Shown: in pieces, positions 7,304 to 16,138 of the stretch
Numbering within the stretch: position 1 is the stretch's first letter
Layout: each line of letters starts with the position of its first letter
Assembly: GCF_021442385.1 (NCBI RefSeq)
Contig: NZ_MUZA01000044.1
Span: forward strand, 1 to 53,058
Direction: 5' to 3'
Source: Micromonospora sp. MH99
Lineage (GTDB): Bacteria > Actinomycetota > Actinomycetes > Mycobacteriales > Micromonosporaceae
DNA: 53,058 bases
Notes under the pieces: generated by a model
Told to the model about the DNA's origin: nothing
What the model saw: only the letters and a program-made list of their open reading frames with translations
Database searches by the model: none
Program-made: the position numbers and the translations under genes

Positions 7304-8149
7304 TCAGCCGTGCGGGTGCCGGCGGTAATACTCCACCAGCGACGTGTGCACCGGCTCCCAGCCCATCTCGCGCCGGGTCCGGTCCGCGCTCACGACGTGG
7401 TCCATGAGGTAGAGCTCCGCGATGGGAGCGATCTCCTCGGGCGGTTCCTGGTCGGCGGGCCAGCAGATCGCCCGACCGCCGGCCGCCGCAGCCACGATGT
7501 CGGCCACCGGCAGATTCTCGGCCACACCGTTCCAGCGGGTGCCACCGCCCGCCCGCTGGGCGACTGCGAGATAGAGCCGCGCCAGGTCCTCGACGTGCAC
7601 CACGGGCCATTGGATGCCGGCATGACCCAGATAGACGCCGGTGCCGAGACGCTCCTGCACAGGCACCATCGTTCCCCGGATGACGCCGCCCCGGTTGCCG
7701 TAGATGAGCGCCGGCCGCACGATGATGCCGCCGCCGGCGACAACCCTTCTCTCCATGTCGGCACGCCAGGCCACCACCGCGGGCGGTCGTGGCACGGTGT
7801 CCTCGTAGGTGGTGCCGGGACCGAGGACGTCGGTGCCCGAGGTGTGGATCAACCGTGCCCCGGCTGCCATGATGGCCTCGGCGCTTCGACTCTCGACGTC
7901 CCCCGGGACCCAGGCGATCTGGATGACGAGGTCGAAGCCATCCGCGGCGGCTTTCAGCGACGAAGGGTCGGTGATGTCGCCCGGCACCGCCCGGTAAGCC
8001 GGCGGCACCGGCCTGCCGTCGGGGCGCTGCAGCGCCGCGACCTGGTATCCGGCTGCGGCAAAGGCCCTGGCCACGTGGGAACCGGCGTAGCCGGTCGCGC
8101 CGATGACCAGAACGGTAGTTGATTGCGGTTCCTCGGGCATGCCGTCCAT
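7304..8149 (-). CDS. NAD(P)-dependent epimerase/dehydratase (atypical SDR)
   Basis: A 281-residue extended short-chain dehydrogenase-like protein. The Rossmann dinucleotide motif is VIGATGYAGSHVA at about 15-27. The middle of the protein has the NAD-binding-domain features HTSGTDVLG and IIVRPALIYG, and VVHVEDLARLYL is the conserved block common to nucleotide-sugar epimerases and related reductases. The canonical YxxxK is not clearly present, which is usual in atypical SDRs. The ATG at 8149 has GGAG five bases upstream; a second Met lies three codons later. No neighbour indicates its substrate. Confidence 0.85.
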   Translation of the reverse strand: MDGMPEEPQSTTVLVIGATGYAGSHVARAFAAAGYQVAALQRPDGRPVPPAYRAVPGDITDPSSLKAAADGFDLVIQIAWVPGDVESRSAEAIMAAGARLIHTSGTDVLGPGTTYEDTVPRPPAVVAWRADMERRVVAGGGIIVRPALIYGNRGGVIRGTMVPVQERLGTGVYLGHAGIQWPVVHVEDLARLYLAVAQRAGGGTRWNGVAENLPVADIVAAAAGGRAICWPADQEPPEEIAPIAELYLMDHVVSADRTRREMGWEPVHTSLVEYYRRHPHG

Positions 8150-8697
8150 CTGTGCTCCGTTCGGTGAAGGGGGCGCCGGTGCGGGAGGGGTTGCAGGCCT
8201 TGGCCGGTCAGCAGGTATGCGTCGTCCGCCGCACCGACCATTGGGACGGCCTGCCCGAACTCCGCGTCCATGCCACCCACCAATTCCTGCAAAGCCGATC
8301 GGCGCAATAAATTTAGGCAAGCTCCCGGTGGCATGCGTCTTTGAAATTGCGCGGTCGGGACCGGGCTCCTTTTTGCCGTCGTTCGGGCGACTGCCGGGCA
8401 GGGTCGTACTCCGGCAATTCCTCAGCACACGGACGAAGCTGGGCGCGCGCTCGCCTACTTCCGGATGCGCGCGCTGGCGCGCTTCGGCGGCTACGGGGCC
8501 GCCGCGCACACAACCTGCCCGGCGGTGGCATCGGGCTGGGCGGCGGCGACGGGACGGCCGCGTTCGACGTGGCGGCGATGAAGCCGAGGGGCGCGTACGG
8601 CGGTTCACCTCGACCTCTGCGGGCTGGAGCCCACATCCTCGCTACCGGAACGGCCGGCCGCCACACCTCGGCGGGCCGCTCCGGGCGGGTGGTGCGG
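8150..8697. other. Gene-poor stretch with unassigned open frames
   Basis: No frame here shows a recognisable domain. A minus-strand frame between about 8150 and 8310 carries LVGGMDAEFGQAVPMVGAA, and a plus-strand frame near 8430-8520 carries GRALAYFRMRALARFGGYG. Both read like protein but lack starts and context, so they may be remnants of lost genes. The AT-richer segment at 8300-8350 stands out and could be a promoter region or an old junction. Confidence 0.35.
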
Positions 8698-9087
8698 TCA
8701 GAAGTCCTTTTCGGAGACCTCTTCGACCGGGCGAACCTCGACGGCCCCGACCTTGGCGTCGGGGAAGCGGGAGGCGATCTCGGCGGCGCGCTCCGGGCTG
8801 CCGCATTCGAGGAAGAAGACGCCGGCGAGGTACTCCTTCGCGTCCGGGAACGGCCCGTCGGTCGGGCTCGGCACTCCGTCGCGAGCGGACAGCCGGGTGC
8901 CCTCGGCGGGGGCGGTCAGTGCCGCAGCGGTCAGCAGTTCGCCGGAGGCACGGATCTCCTCGACCAGGTTGACGTGCTGAGCGACCCGATCGGCGCGTTC
9001 CTGCTCAGAGAGCGTCTCGCCGTCGTGGAGGAAAAGCGGGTGCTTCCAGGTCGAGGAGTTGGTGTAGATCAATACCACGTACCTCAC
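8698..9087 (-). CDS. YciI (DGPF domain) family protein
   Basis: A 129-residue dimeric alpha+beta-barrel protein opening with RYVVLIYTNSSTW. The family signature DGPFPDAKEYLAGVFFLE is at about 82-99, with EVRPVEE near the end. I place the start at GTG 9087 because GAAGGA lies six bases before it and the family usually begins M-R-Y. An upstream TTG at 9093 would sit on the ribosome site. In actinomycetes these genes usually accompany ECF42-type sigma factors, as in the pair at 14.9-16.5 kb. This copy has no sigma gene next to it. Confidence 0.88.
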   Translation of the reverse strand: MRYVVLIYTNSSTWKHPLFLHDGETLSEQERADRVAQHVNLVEEIRASGELLTAAALTAPAEGTRLSARDGVPSPTDGPFPDAKEYLAGVFFLECGSPERAAEIASRFPDAKVGAVEVRPVEEVSEKDF

Positions 9088-9377
9088 GGGCAATCCTTCA
9101 CGTTTGTCGTCCGCTGCCGAACGTCGGACGTGCTGGGCTGGTGACTGCCGCAGGCTACCGTCCGCGTCGGACCTCTTTCAATCATGCTCAGGAAGCGGCG
9201 CACACTCGAAGTTGCCAGCCATTCCGGCGACGCCAACCTCCGACGGGGGAGCTGTAAGAGGTGGTGGGCGATTCCCGTTGGGCTCCGATAATGGAGGGCA
9301 TTTTCGGCGGTATGCCGAGCGTGTTCCGCGCCGAGTGGACGGGGCAGGCCGGGACTGTCCCGGCCGGCGCCGGGGTG

Positions 9378-10613
9378 TCAGCGTGCCGCCGTGGCGGTCA
9401 CGTGGACCCGCTTGCCGATCCGTCGCGCCTCGGCGAGCAGGTCGGCTCCCCACCGTTTCCACAGGCCGTCGAGCCGGGAGGTCACGATGACGTCGTCGAC
9501 CGCCCCGTCCTCCAGTGTGGTGCGTAGCCCGATGCCGTGCCGGACATCGTGCCGTCCCGGTTCCGCTGCGGCGAGTCGGGCGACGGCGTTCACGTCGAGG
9601 TCGTACAACACGGCGGCCGGCAGGCCGGGGGGCACCTGATCGCCGGCGCCGAGCACCGCCAGGCTCCCGCCGGTGGGCAGACCGGCCAGGACTCCGGCGA
9701 TCTCGCCGGTGACGTCGCGGCCCTGAGCGGCCGCAGTCTGCTCCAGGACCTGGCGCAGCTCGTCCTCCCACGTCCAGTAATCGTCGCGGTAGCGCATCAG
9801 CAGGACCCAGCCCACCTCGAGCGGCGGCGACGGATGCTTGGCGAAGAAGCGGTCCATGTTGCGCAGCAGCTCGTCGAAGCGTGCCGGGTCCCGCGGGTGC
9901 GGCGACTCGATCGCCCACGCCGTCCGGCTCATGCGCAGGCCGACGCCGTCGCGCAGCAGGCGGTACGCCAGCTCGAGGTCCTCGAAGCCCCACCCGACGA
10001 AATCCTCATCGAAGCCGCCGACGGCCGCGAAGTCGGCGGCCGCGACCGAGCAGTTGAGGGTGAAGAAGTTCTGGTACGGCACCAGCAGCCGGGACAGGTC
10101 GAACTCGTGGGCCGCGAGATGTGCGTGCCGGACGTCCCGCAACGTCGCGCCGGCACGTTCCACGAGTTCGTCAGGTGTCGATTCGTCAAGTTGCCGCATG
10201 AGACCGGCGTCGACTCCTTCCGGGTCGTAGCCGTACGTGTACCCGACAATCGCCCAGCGGCCGGGGACTTCGCGGTGGGCGCGCAGGTGGGCGTCGACGA
10301 AATCGCGGCCCACGAACGTGCCCGTGTCAAGGAAGATCAGCAGAGGTGCGGTGGCCAGCCGGGCGCCGGCGTTGCGCGCCGTGCCTACCCGGTTGCCGCG
10401 GTCCTCCTGGCGGTGATACTTCAGGCGCAACCGGTCGCGGAACTCTCCGACGGCCGCTTCGGTGTCGTCGCTGGATCCGTCATCCGCGACGATCACTTCG
10501 AAACGATCGGTGTCCAGGCTCTGCCCGGCCAGTTGGGCCAGATTGCGGCGTAACAGGTCCGCCCGGTTGTAGGTCGGGATGATCAGCGAGGCCGGCGGGG
10601 TGTCGTGGGACAT
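9378..10613 (-). CDS. Family 2 glycosyltransferase with galactosyltransferase-type subdomain
   Basis: A 411-residue GT-A glycosyltransferase. LIIPTYNRADLL (about 10-21) and VADDGSSDD (42-50) are the family 2 nucleotide-sugar elements, and NCSVAAADFAAVGGFDEDF with VGWGFEDLELAYRL (about 187-219) form the Glyco_transf_7C acceptor/metal block. Residues from about 310 to the end (SLAVLGAGDQVPPGLP, VLYDLDVNAV) look like an additional Rossmann-type domain, though no cofactor motif is complete. AAAGGAG precedes the ATG. There are no transmembrane helices. It stands alone, divergent from an MFS gene. Donor and acceptor are unknown. Confidence 0.85.
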   Translation of the reverse strand: MSHDTPPASLIIPTYNRADLLRRNLAQLAGQSLDTDRFEVIVADDGSSDDTEAAVGEFRDRLRLKYHRQEDRGNRVGTARNAGARLATAPLLIFLDTGTFVGRDFVDAHLRAHREVPGRWAIVGYTYGYDPEGVDAGLMRQLDESTPDELVERAGATLRDVRHAHLAAHEFDLSRLLVPYQNFFTLNCSVAAADFAAVGGFDEDFVGWGFEDLELAYRLLRDGVGLRMSRTAWAIESPHPRDPARFDELLRNMDRFFAKHPSPPLEVGWVLLMRYRDDYWTWEDELRQVLEQTAAAQGRDVTGEIAGVLAGLPTGGSLAVLGAGDQVPPGLPAAVLYDLDVNAVARLAAAEPGRHDVRHGIGLRTTLEDGAVDDVIVTSRLDGLWKRWGADLLAEARRIGKRVHVTATAAR

Positions 10614-10824
10614 CGGTCTGCTCCTTTCGGTGCTGACGGCGGCGGGATGCGGCCGGAGCCGCTCACCCCCTTCTGAGGCGTCGGATCCGGCACGACCCGG
10701 CCGACAGGGGAGCTACGGATGTGACGCGGGTCACGTTCCGGATGCGGCTGTGGATGTCTCGTTCGTGTCCCAGGGGTCCGACGAGCAGATAGAGACCGTC
10801 CGCAACCGACAGGGGAGTGAGCAG

Positions 10825-12120
10825 ATGACTGACCACGAGGAGCGTGGGCCGCGTGCGCCCGACGGGGTGCCGGTGCTGCTGGAGACGCCGGATCGACCGG
10901 AGGCAGTCAGCGAGCCGGTAGGTGTCGCGGCGGCCGTTCGTGCGCGGTGGGCCGTGACCGGGGTCTTCTTCGTCAACGGCCTGCTGCTGTCGACGTACAT
11001 CACGCGGATCCCGTCGATCAAGGCTGTTCACCAGTTCGGTGACGCGCAGTTCGGCATGATCCTCACGCTGCTCGGCGTCGCGGCGTTGCTGACCATGCAG
11101 TTCGTCGGCGGCATGGTGGCACGGTTCGGCAGTTCCCGGGTGATCCGCACGATGTTGCTGTGCATGCCACTGGCCCTGGCCGCTGTCGGTTTCGCGCGCA
11201 CTGCCCTGCAGCTCGCCGTCGCGGTGATCCTGCTCGGCATCGTGCACGGCGCGACCGACGTGGCGATGAACGGCCATGCCGTAGTGGTCGAGCGCGTCGG
11301 TCGGCGACCCATCATGAACGGCTGCCACGCGGCATGGAGCATCAGTGCCGTGCTGGCGTCGCTCGTCGGCGTCGGTCTGATCAAGGCCGGCATCGCCCCG
11401 TCGTGGCATCTGGCCGGCGTTGCGATAGTGATGCTCGCGGCCGCCCTGCCGCTGACCGCGATGTTGCTGCCCGCGTCGGTCGACCGCAACCCGGTGCAGG
11501 CCTCCGCCGACGCCAAGCCCCGGGCGAGCTGGCGTACCGGTTGGAGCCGCCGGGTGCTGATGTACGGCGCGATGGGCGCGACGCTCATGGTGTGCGAGGC
11601 GGCCGTGACCAGCTGGAGTGGCATCTACCTGCACGAGATCCGCGGTGCCGAGCTGGCCGTGGCGTCGCTGGCCTTCACCGCGTACACCGCCTTCCAGACG
11701 TTGATCCGGCTGTTCGGTGACCGCCTCACCGAGCGCTTCGGCGGTGCGGTTCTGTTCCGGGTGAGCGGGCTGGTCGGCATCGCCGGCATCGCGGTGGTCG
11801 TCCTCGTACCCTCGCCCTACGTGGCGATCGCCGGGTTCGCCATCCTCGGCGCCGGCACCGCCGTGCTGCTGCCGCTGATCTTCAGTGCGGTCGGCCACGC
11901 CGGTGGCGACGGACCGGGCGCGACAACGTTCGTCGCGCGGGCCACGACCTTCGCGTACGGCGGCATCCTGCTCGGGCCGGCGATGGTCGGTTGGTTCGCT
12001 GCGGTCTTCGGTCTCACCTGGACGTTCGCCGGGCTGCTCCCATTGATGGCGGCGATCGTGCTGAACAGCCGCGTCATGGGACAGGCCGGCGCCGCCACCG
12101 ACCGGGAGGCGGCCGCCTGA
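10825..12120 (+). CDS. MFS transporter
   Basis: A 431-residue major facilitator protein with about 12 hydrophobic helices. A hydrophilic head of about 35 residues precedes the first helix (WAVTGVFFVNGLLLSTYITR). The TRIPSIKAVHQFGDAQFG loop, read as RIPSIK and AQFGMIL, and NGHAVVVERVGRRPIMN after helix 4 match the MFS branch that includes the E. coli YbjJ-like proteins. The substrate is not predictable. AGGGGAG lies seven bases before the ATG at 10825. It is divergent from the glycosyltransferase gene. Confidence 0.85.
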   Translation: MTDHEERGPRAPDGVPVLLETPDRPEAVSEPVGVAAAVRARWAVTGVFFVNGLLLSTYITRIPSIKAVHQFGDAQFGMILTLLGVAALLTMQFVGGMVARFGSSRVIRTMLLCMPLALAAVGFARTALQLAVAVILLGIVHGATDVAMNGHAVVVERVGRRPIMNGCHAAWSISAVLASLVGVGLIKAGIAPSWHLAGVAIVMLAAALPLTAMLLPASVDRNPVQASADAKPRASWRTGWSRRVLMYGAMGATLMVCEAAVTSWSGIYLHEIRGAELAVASLAFTAYTAFQTLIRLFGDRLTERFGGAVLFRVSGLVGIAGIAVVVLVPSPYVAIAGFAILGAGTAVLLPLIFSAVGHAGGDGPGATTFVARATTFAYGGILLGPAMVGWFAAVFGLTWTFAGLLPLMAAIVLNSRVMGQAGAATDREAAA

Positions 12121-12126
12121 GCCGGG

Positions 12127-12173
12127 GGCAGGGACGGTGTGGGTGCTTTCCCCTTGCCCCGCCCGTCCCTGCC
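12127..12173. terminator. Inverted repeat between convergent genes
   Basis: GGCAGGGACGG (12127-12137) and CCGTCCCTGCC (12163-12173) are perfect complements, separated by 25 bases that can themselves fold. It lies between the stops of the MFS gene and the next minus-strand gene. Confidence 0.5.
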
Positions 12174-12179
12174 ACCGCC

Positions 12180-12494
12180 TCACTGCGTCAGGTGCTGCGC
12201 ATCGAAGCCGTAGCTGCCGATCAGCTCGGCCTCGGCGGCCTCCGGGCCGCCGGCCACCCGGGCCTTGAAGTCTCGCTGGAACGCCGCGAACGCCTCCACG
12301 CCGCCGAGGGCGTTGGAGCCGTCGGAGACGCCTACGTGAACGAACGTGACTCCGTCGGCGAGGCGGAAGGCCGCATAGCTCAGGCCGTCGGGCCGCTCGG
12401 CGGTCAGCTCGGCGAACACCTCCTCGATCAGGCGCTGATTCTCCTCGGCCGAGTCCGGCCGCATCTCGTACCGCACCACGAATCCCTGTCCCAT
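12180..12494 (-). CDS. Small dimeric alpha-beta barrel protein (monooxygenase-like), unassigned
   Basis: A 104-residue protein: FVVRYEMRPDSAEENQRLIE is a first strand and helix, followed by YAAFRLADGVTFVHVGV, and a final helix in FAAFQRDFKARV. This pattern resembles the ferredoxin-like antibiotic-biosynthesis-monooxygenase (ABM) superfamily, but catalytic residues are not defined in that superfamily and I cannot name a reaction. The ATG has an excellent ribosome site (AAGGAGAAGG). It lies tail-to-tail with the MFS gene and next to an epoxide-hydrolase remnant. Confidence 0.75.
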   Translation of the reverse strand: MGQGFVVRYEMRPDSAEENQRLIEEVFAELTAERPDGLSYAAFRLADGVTFVHVGVSDGSNALGGVEAFAAFQRDFKARVAGGPEAAEAELIGSYGFDAQHLTQ

Positions 12495-12550
12495 CGCGTT
12501 CCCTTCTCCTTGCGGGCCGCCGACGGCGACCCGCTGCCGATGTTTGGTCG

Positions 12551-12785
12551 CTGGTCGGTCGGCGCCTGGCGTACTCCCGCAGGCCGGCCATGAAGAGGTT
12601 GGGGGTTTCCAGTGCGGGGAAGTGGCCCACCGCGCTCGTACTCCCGTCAGTGGACGATCGACGGAAAGTCGCTGTCGGCGTAGCGCCCGGTGGGCCGTGC
12701 CGGCTCACGCTGATGAACGGCCAGGGCGAGCGGTACGGGCGGCGGCACGACCGGGTACGCCGACGTCCCGCCCCGCAGCGCGCCG
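12551..12785 (-). pseudogene. Epoxide hydrolase-like alpha/beta hydrolase, C-terminal remnant
   Basis: Two minus-strand frames together resemble the end of an epoxide hydrolase. The first reads VPPPVPLALAVHQREP and YADSDFPSIVH, then stops at a TGA (12647-12649) where the family usually has Trp. The second frame supplies the catalytic-His block GHFPALETPNLFMAGLREYA. They are joined by REYERGG plus one extra G. The nucleophile and lid parts are missing. At least one nonsense change, one frameshift and a large 5' loss mark it as a decayed gene. Assignment rests on motif recognition. Confidence 0.55.
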
Positions 12786-13425
12786 ACGGGCTGCGACGAG
12801 ACGACTGCCCCGGCCGTCCAGGCGGTCTGCGGAGCGTTGATTCGCAAAGGCTTCAACGCGCTCCTAACAGGTCGCGGCGATGGTCCGGAAATGGCATAGG
12901 CAGCAGTTTCGCGAGCCCGGCGAACGCGGGTGCACGCGAAGCATTCCCGCGCTGGCCATGCTATCGGGGGCCGCTGGCGGTGGTCGATCGGCGCGCGCAA
13001 GGAGCGCAATCTGCGAGAAGTCTGCTCCGGTGCTGCTGCCTACTCTGACTGCACCTGGTCGACCGTCATGAATGTGTGGAGGCAGCATGGGGGAGTCGAA
13101 TCGCCTGCGGTCGTCCCGGGCTCCAGCGGCGCGGACCCTTTCGCGGCACGGCAACTCTCACATCCAGGTCCGGGTCTTCGCCCACGCCCGTCAAGACCCG
13201 GTTGGGCACCTTCTCCATCCCGCTCCCGCGGGCGGCGGCCGCCGATGATCCGGCGTCGTCCGAGGCGGTTCTGCGCACCGCCGGGCTGGTCGATCCGCCG
13301 TAGGCGCTGACGCGGCCCGGCGTCGTCAGTCGCCTGTTCCCGCACCCCTGAGAACCCTGGCCTGCGTCGACGCCGGCCGGGGTCACCGTGCGAAAACGCG
13401 AACACCTATCGAAAGGGCCCCTGAG
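12786..13425. other. Stretch without a supportable gene, before the DHA2 transporter
   Basis: About 640 bp with only short or antisense frames. A small inverted repeat (GCGTTGA ... TCAACGC) lies near 12833-12858. Frames at 13076-13303 and overlapping ones show no family. The promoter of the transporter gene at 13426 should be in the last 100 bases, but I see no clear hexamers. Confidence 0.35.
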
Positions 13426-14889
13426 ATGGCGATAACCGAGACCGCATCCGCGCCACCGAGCCGGCTGGACACCCGCCGCTGGCTCATTCTCGCCGTGTTG
13501 TGTCTGGCGAACTTCATGGTCATCCTCGATTCGCAGGTCACCATCCTGGCCGTGCCGTCCATCCAGTCGGCACTGCAGATGACTCCGGGCGCGGCGCAGT
13601 GGGTGCTGAGCGCGAACCTGATCACCTTCGGCGGCATGCTGCTGCTCGGCGGACGCGCCGCGGACCTGCTGGGCCGGCGTCGGGTCTTCATGGCCGGAAC
13701 GGTGCTGTTCCTGATCGTCTCGCTGGTTTCCGGCCTCGCGTGGAACGGTGAGGTGCTGATCATCGCCCGGGCGCTGCACGGGGTCTCGGCCGCGCTCATG
13801 GCGCCAACCGCGTTGTCGATTCTGACCAGCGAGTTCCCGGAGGGCCCGCACCGGCACCTGGCACTCGGCGCGTGGGCCGGCATCGCCGGCGTCGGCGCCA
13901 CCATCGCGCTGCTGGCCGGTGGCGTTCTCGTCGACGTACTCGGCTGGCAGTGGATCTTCTTCCTCAACATCCCGGTGGCCATCGTGATGCTCGTCGTCAG
14001 CCCGCTGCTCCTGCGCGAGAGCACCGATGTCACCCTGCGCCGCCGGTACGACGTGGCCGGCGCGCTCTCCAGCACCGCGATGCTGGCGCTGCTCATCTAC
14101 GGCGTGCAGCTCGCGCCGACCGCGGGCTGGTTCGCCGGCCGTACCCTGGCGGTGTTCGGCGCCGCGGTGGCGCTGCTGATCCTGTTCGTGGTGATCGAGT
14201 CACGGTCGGAGGCGCCCCTGCTGCCCCTGCGGATCCTGCGGTCGAACTTCGTGGTGGGTGGCAACCTCTCGATGGTGACCATGGGCATGTTGGCCGTCGG
14301 CGTCTCGGTGCTCGTGTCCCAGTACGCCCAGGGTGACCTGCTCGGATGGTCGGCAACGGAATTCGGGCTGCGCCAAGCGATCATGCCGTTCATGGCGTTC
14401 GCTGGCTCGTTCATCGGCCAGCGGTTCGTCACCCGCTACGGCACCCGCGCGGTGGCGGTCGTCTGCCTGGTGCTCATGGGCGTCGGCCCGGGCATGATGA
14501 TTTTCGCGGTGGGCGCCGGTGGCCCGTTCCTGCTGATCTTCGCGGCCATGTTCTTCTTCGGCTCCGGCCTCGGCCTCGGCACGGTCGCCGCCTCGGCTGC
14601 CGCCCTGACCGGCGTACGGGAGAACGACCTGGGCCTGGCCTCCGGCATGAACACGGCCGCACAGCAGATCGGTGGCGGCTTCGGCGTGGCCATCGTCTCC
14701 ACTGTCCTGGTCTCGTACTCGACAGGCGGCACTCCGCAAGCCGCCGAGATGGCGGGTTACCAAGCCGGCTTCGTCGCGTGCGTCGGCTTCGCCCTCCTCG
14801 GGCTGCTGGTCACGGTGCCCCTGCTGCGGGGCGTGCGACGTCCCCAGCCCCGGGATCCGGCACTCGAGTTCGCGGTGCACGCGGATTGA
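13426..14889 (+). CDS. MFS drug exporter, DHA2 (EmrB/QacA, 14-TM) family
   Basis: A 487-residue transporter with about 14 membrane helices. Diagnostic features are WLILAVLCLANFMVILDSQ with VTILAVPSIQ in helix 1 (motif D1 of the DHA2 family), GGRAADLLGRRRVF (motif A, about 80-93), and ALHGVSAALMAPTALSIL (motif C region). These proteins export drugs, dyes or secondary metabolites using the proton gradient. No TetR or MarR regulator adjoins it, so control is not evident. The ATG follows a weak GAAAGGG site. A bidirectional terminator separates it from the sigma-factor gene. Confidence 0.93.
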   Translation: MAITETASAPPSRLDTRRWLILAVLCLANFMVILDSQVTILAVPSIQSALQMTPGAAQWVLSANLITFGGMLLLGGRAADLLGRRRVFMAGTVLFLIVSLVSGLAWNGEVLIIARALHGVSAALMAPTALSILTSEFPEGPHRHLALGAWAGIAGVGATIALLAGGVLVDVLGWQWIFFLNIPVAIVMLVVSPLLLRESTDVTLRRRYDVAGALSSTAMLALLIYGVQLAPTAGWFAGRTLAVFGAAVALLILFVVIESRSEAPLLPLRILRSNFVVGGNLSMVTMGMLAVGVSVLVSQYAQGDLLGWSATEFGLRQAIMPFMAFAGSFIGQRFVTRYGTRAVAVVCLVLMGVGPGMMIFAVGAGGPFLLIFAAMFFFGSGLGLGTVAASAAALTGVRENDLGLASGMNTAAQQIGGGFGVAIVSTVLVSYSTGGTPQAAEMAGYQAGFVACVGFALLGLLVTVPLLRGVRRPQPRDPALEFAVHAD

Positions 14890-14895
14890 TCGCCC

Positions 14896-14929
14896 GCCCG
14901 GCTCGGCTGACCCCTCAGCTGAGCCGGGC
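14896..14929. terminator. Fifteen-base-pair hairpin between convergent genes
   Basis: Bases 14896-14910 pair with 14915-14929 around loop CCCC, with one G-T pair. The distal arm contains the stop codon of the sigma-factor gene. It should terminate both converging transcripts. Confidence 0.7.
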
Positions 14930-16138
14930 GACGCGCCGTTCCAGATAACGGCGCTCCGGCAGACTTGTGGCGCGGCGAGCGGCCAGCTCGTACGTGTCGC
15001 GTGCCGCGTCGTGCTCGCCGGCCATCTCCAGCAGATGCGCGCGTACGGCGTGCAGCCGGTGACCGTCGGCCACCCGGGCGTCGTCGACCAGCGGCTCGAG
15101 CACGGCGAGCCCGGCGTGCGGCCCGTGCACCATGGCCACCGCGATCGCTTCGTTGAGTTGCACGACGGGATTGGGCCAGATGCGGGCGAGCAGTCGATAG
15201 AGCACGAGGATCTGCGGCCAGTCGGTGTCCTCCGCCCGAGCCGCCTCGTCGTGCACCGCCGCGATGGCGGCCTGCAACTGGTAGACCCCCAGCGGCGCCG
15301 ACGACAACGCTCCAGTGATCAATTTGACGCCCTCGTCGATGTAGTCGCGGTTCCACCGGGAGCGGTCCTGCTCGCCCAGCGGGATGAGGCTTCCGTCCGG
15401 CCCGGAACGCGCCGGACGACGCGCCTCGGTGAGCAGCATCAACGCCAGCAGCCCGGTCACCTCCCCGTTGCCGGGCAGCAGCCGGTGCAGCTCGCGGGTG
15501 AGGCGCACCGCTTCGGTGATCAGCTCCGGACGGTTCAACTCAGCCCCGGTCGTCGCGGCGTACCCCTCGTTGAAGATCAGATACAGCACCTGCAGCACGA
15601 CCGCGAGCCGGTCCTCCAGTTCGCCCTCGGGCGGCAGGCGGAACTCGGAGCCGGCCGCCTTGATGCGCTGCTTAGCGCGGGTGATGCGGCGGCTCACCGT
15701 CGCCTCCGGAACCAGGAACGCCCGCGCGATCTGTGCTGTCGTCAGCCCGCCCACCGCGCGCAGGGTGAGCGCGGCCTGCGACAGCGGCGAGACGGCTGGA
15801 TGACAGCAGAGGAACAGCAGGGTCAGCGTGTCGTCGGGAGAGCCCGGGGCGTCGGCTGGCGGCGCGTGCATCTGATCGGCGGGGGTGAGCGCCGCAACGG
15901 TCACCTCACGCTGCTGACGTGCCGTCTCGCTGCGCCGCGCGTCCACCAGCCGCCGGGTGGCAACTCGGATGAGCCAGCCCACGGGGTTGTCCGGGACGCC
16001 TTCCTGCGGCCACTGCACGGCCGCGGCCACGAGCGCCTCCTGCACGGCGTCCTCGCACGCGTCGAACGAGCCGTGCCGCCGCACCAGGGCACCGAGCACA
16101 CGGGGCGCCAGCCCGGCCAGAACGTCGTTCATGCTCAC
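14915..16138 (-). CDS. ECF42-type RNA polymerase sigma factor (SigJ-like, with C-terminal extension)
   Basis: A 407-residue sigma factor. Region 2 spans roughly residues 5-75 (ALVRRHGSFDACEDAVQEAL, then PDNPVGWLIRVATRRLVD). Region 4 spans about 115-170 (TLRAVGGLTTAQIARAFLV, then TVSRRITRAKQRIKAAG). A long C-terminal extension of about 200 residues (DUF6596-like, starting near LQVLYLIFNEGY) is diagnostic of the ECF42 group. In that group the extension is needed for activity and the neighbouring DGPF/YciI protein is a constant partner. The GTG start overlaps the YciI stop (GTGA, 16135-16138). No anti-sigma gene is present, as is usual for the group. Confidence 0.93.
   Translation of the reverse strand: MSMNDVLAGLAPRVLGALVRRHGSFDACEDAVQEALVAAAVQWPQEGVPDNPVGWLIRVATRRLVDARRSETARQQREVTVAALTPADQMHAPPADAPGSPDDTLTLLFLCCHPAVSPLSQAALTLRAVGGLTTAQIARAFLVPEATVSRRITRAKQRIKAAGSEFRLPPEGELEDRLAVVLQVLYLIFNEGYAATTGAELNRPELITEAVRLTRELHRLLPGNGEVTGLLALMLLTEARRPARSGPDGSLIPLGEQDRSRWNRDYIDEGVKLITGALSSAPLGVYQLQAAIAAVHDEAARAEDTDWPQILVLYRLLARIWPNPVVQLNEAIAVAMVHGPHAGLAVLEPLVDDARVADGHRLHAVRAHLLEMAGEHDAARDTYELAARRATSLPERRYLERRVARLS

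Noticed and set aside
10663..12708. Open frame of about 680 codons on the minus strand
   Set aside because: Antisense to an MFS gene, crosses the convergent gene and a remnant, and encodes a His/Gln/Arg-rich product with no family.
13076..13303. Plus-strand frame of 75 codons before the DHA2 gene
   Set aside because: No start signals, no domain, and overlapping frames of equal quality on both strands.
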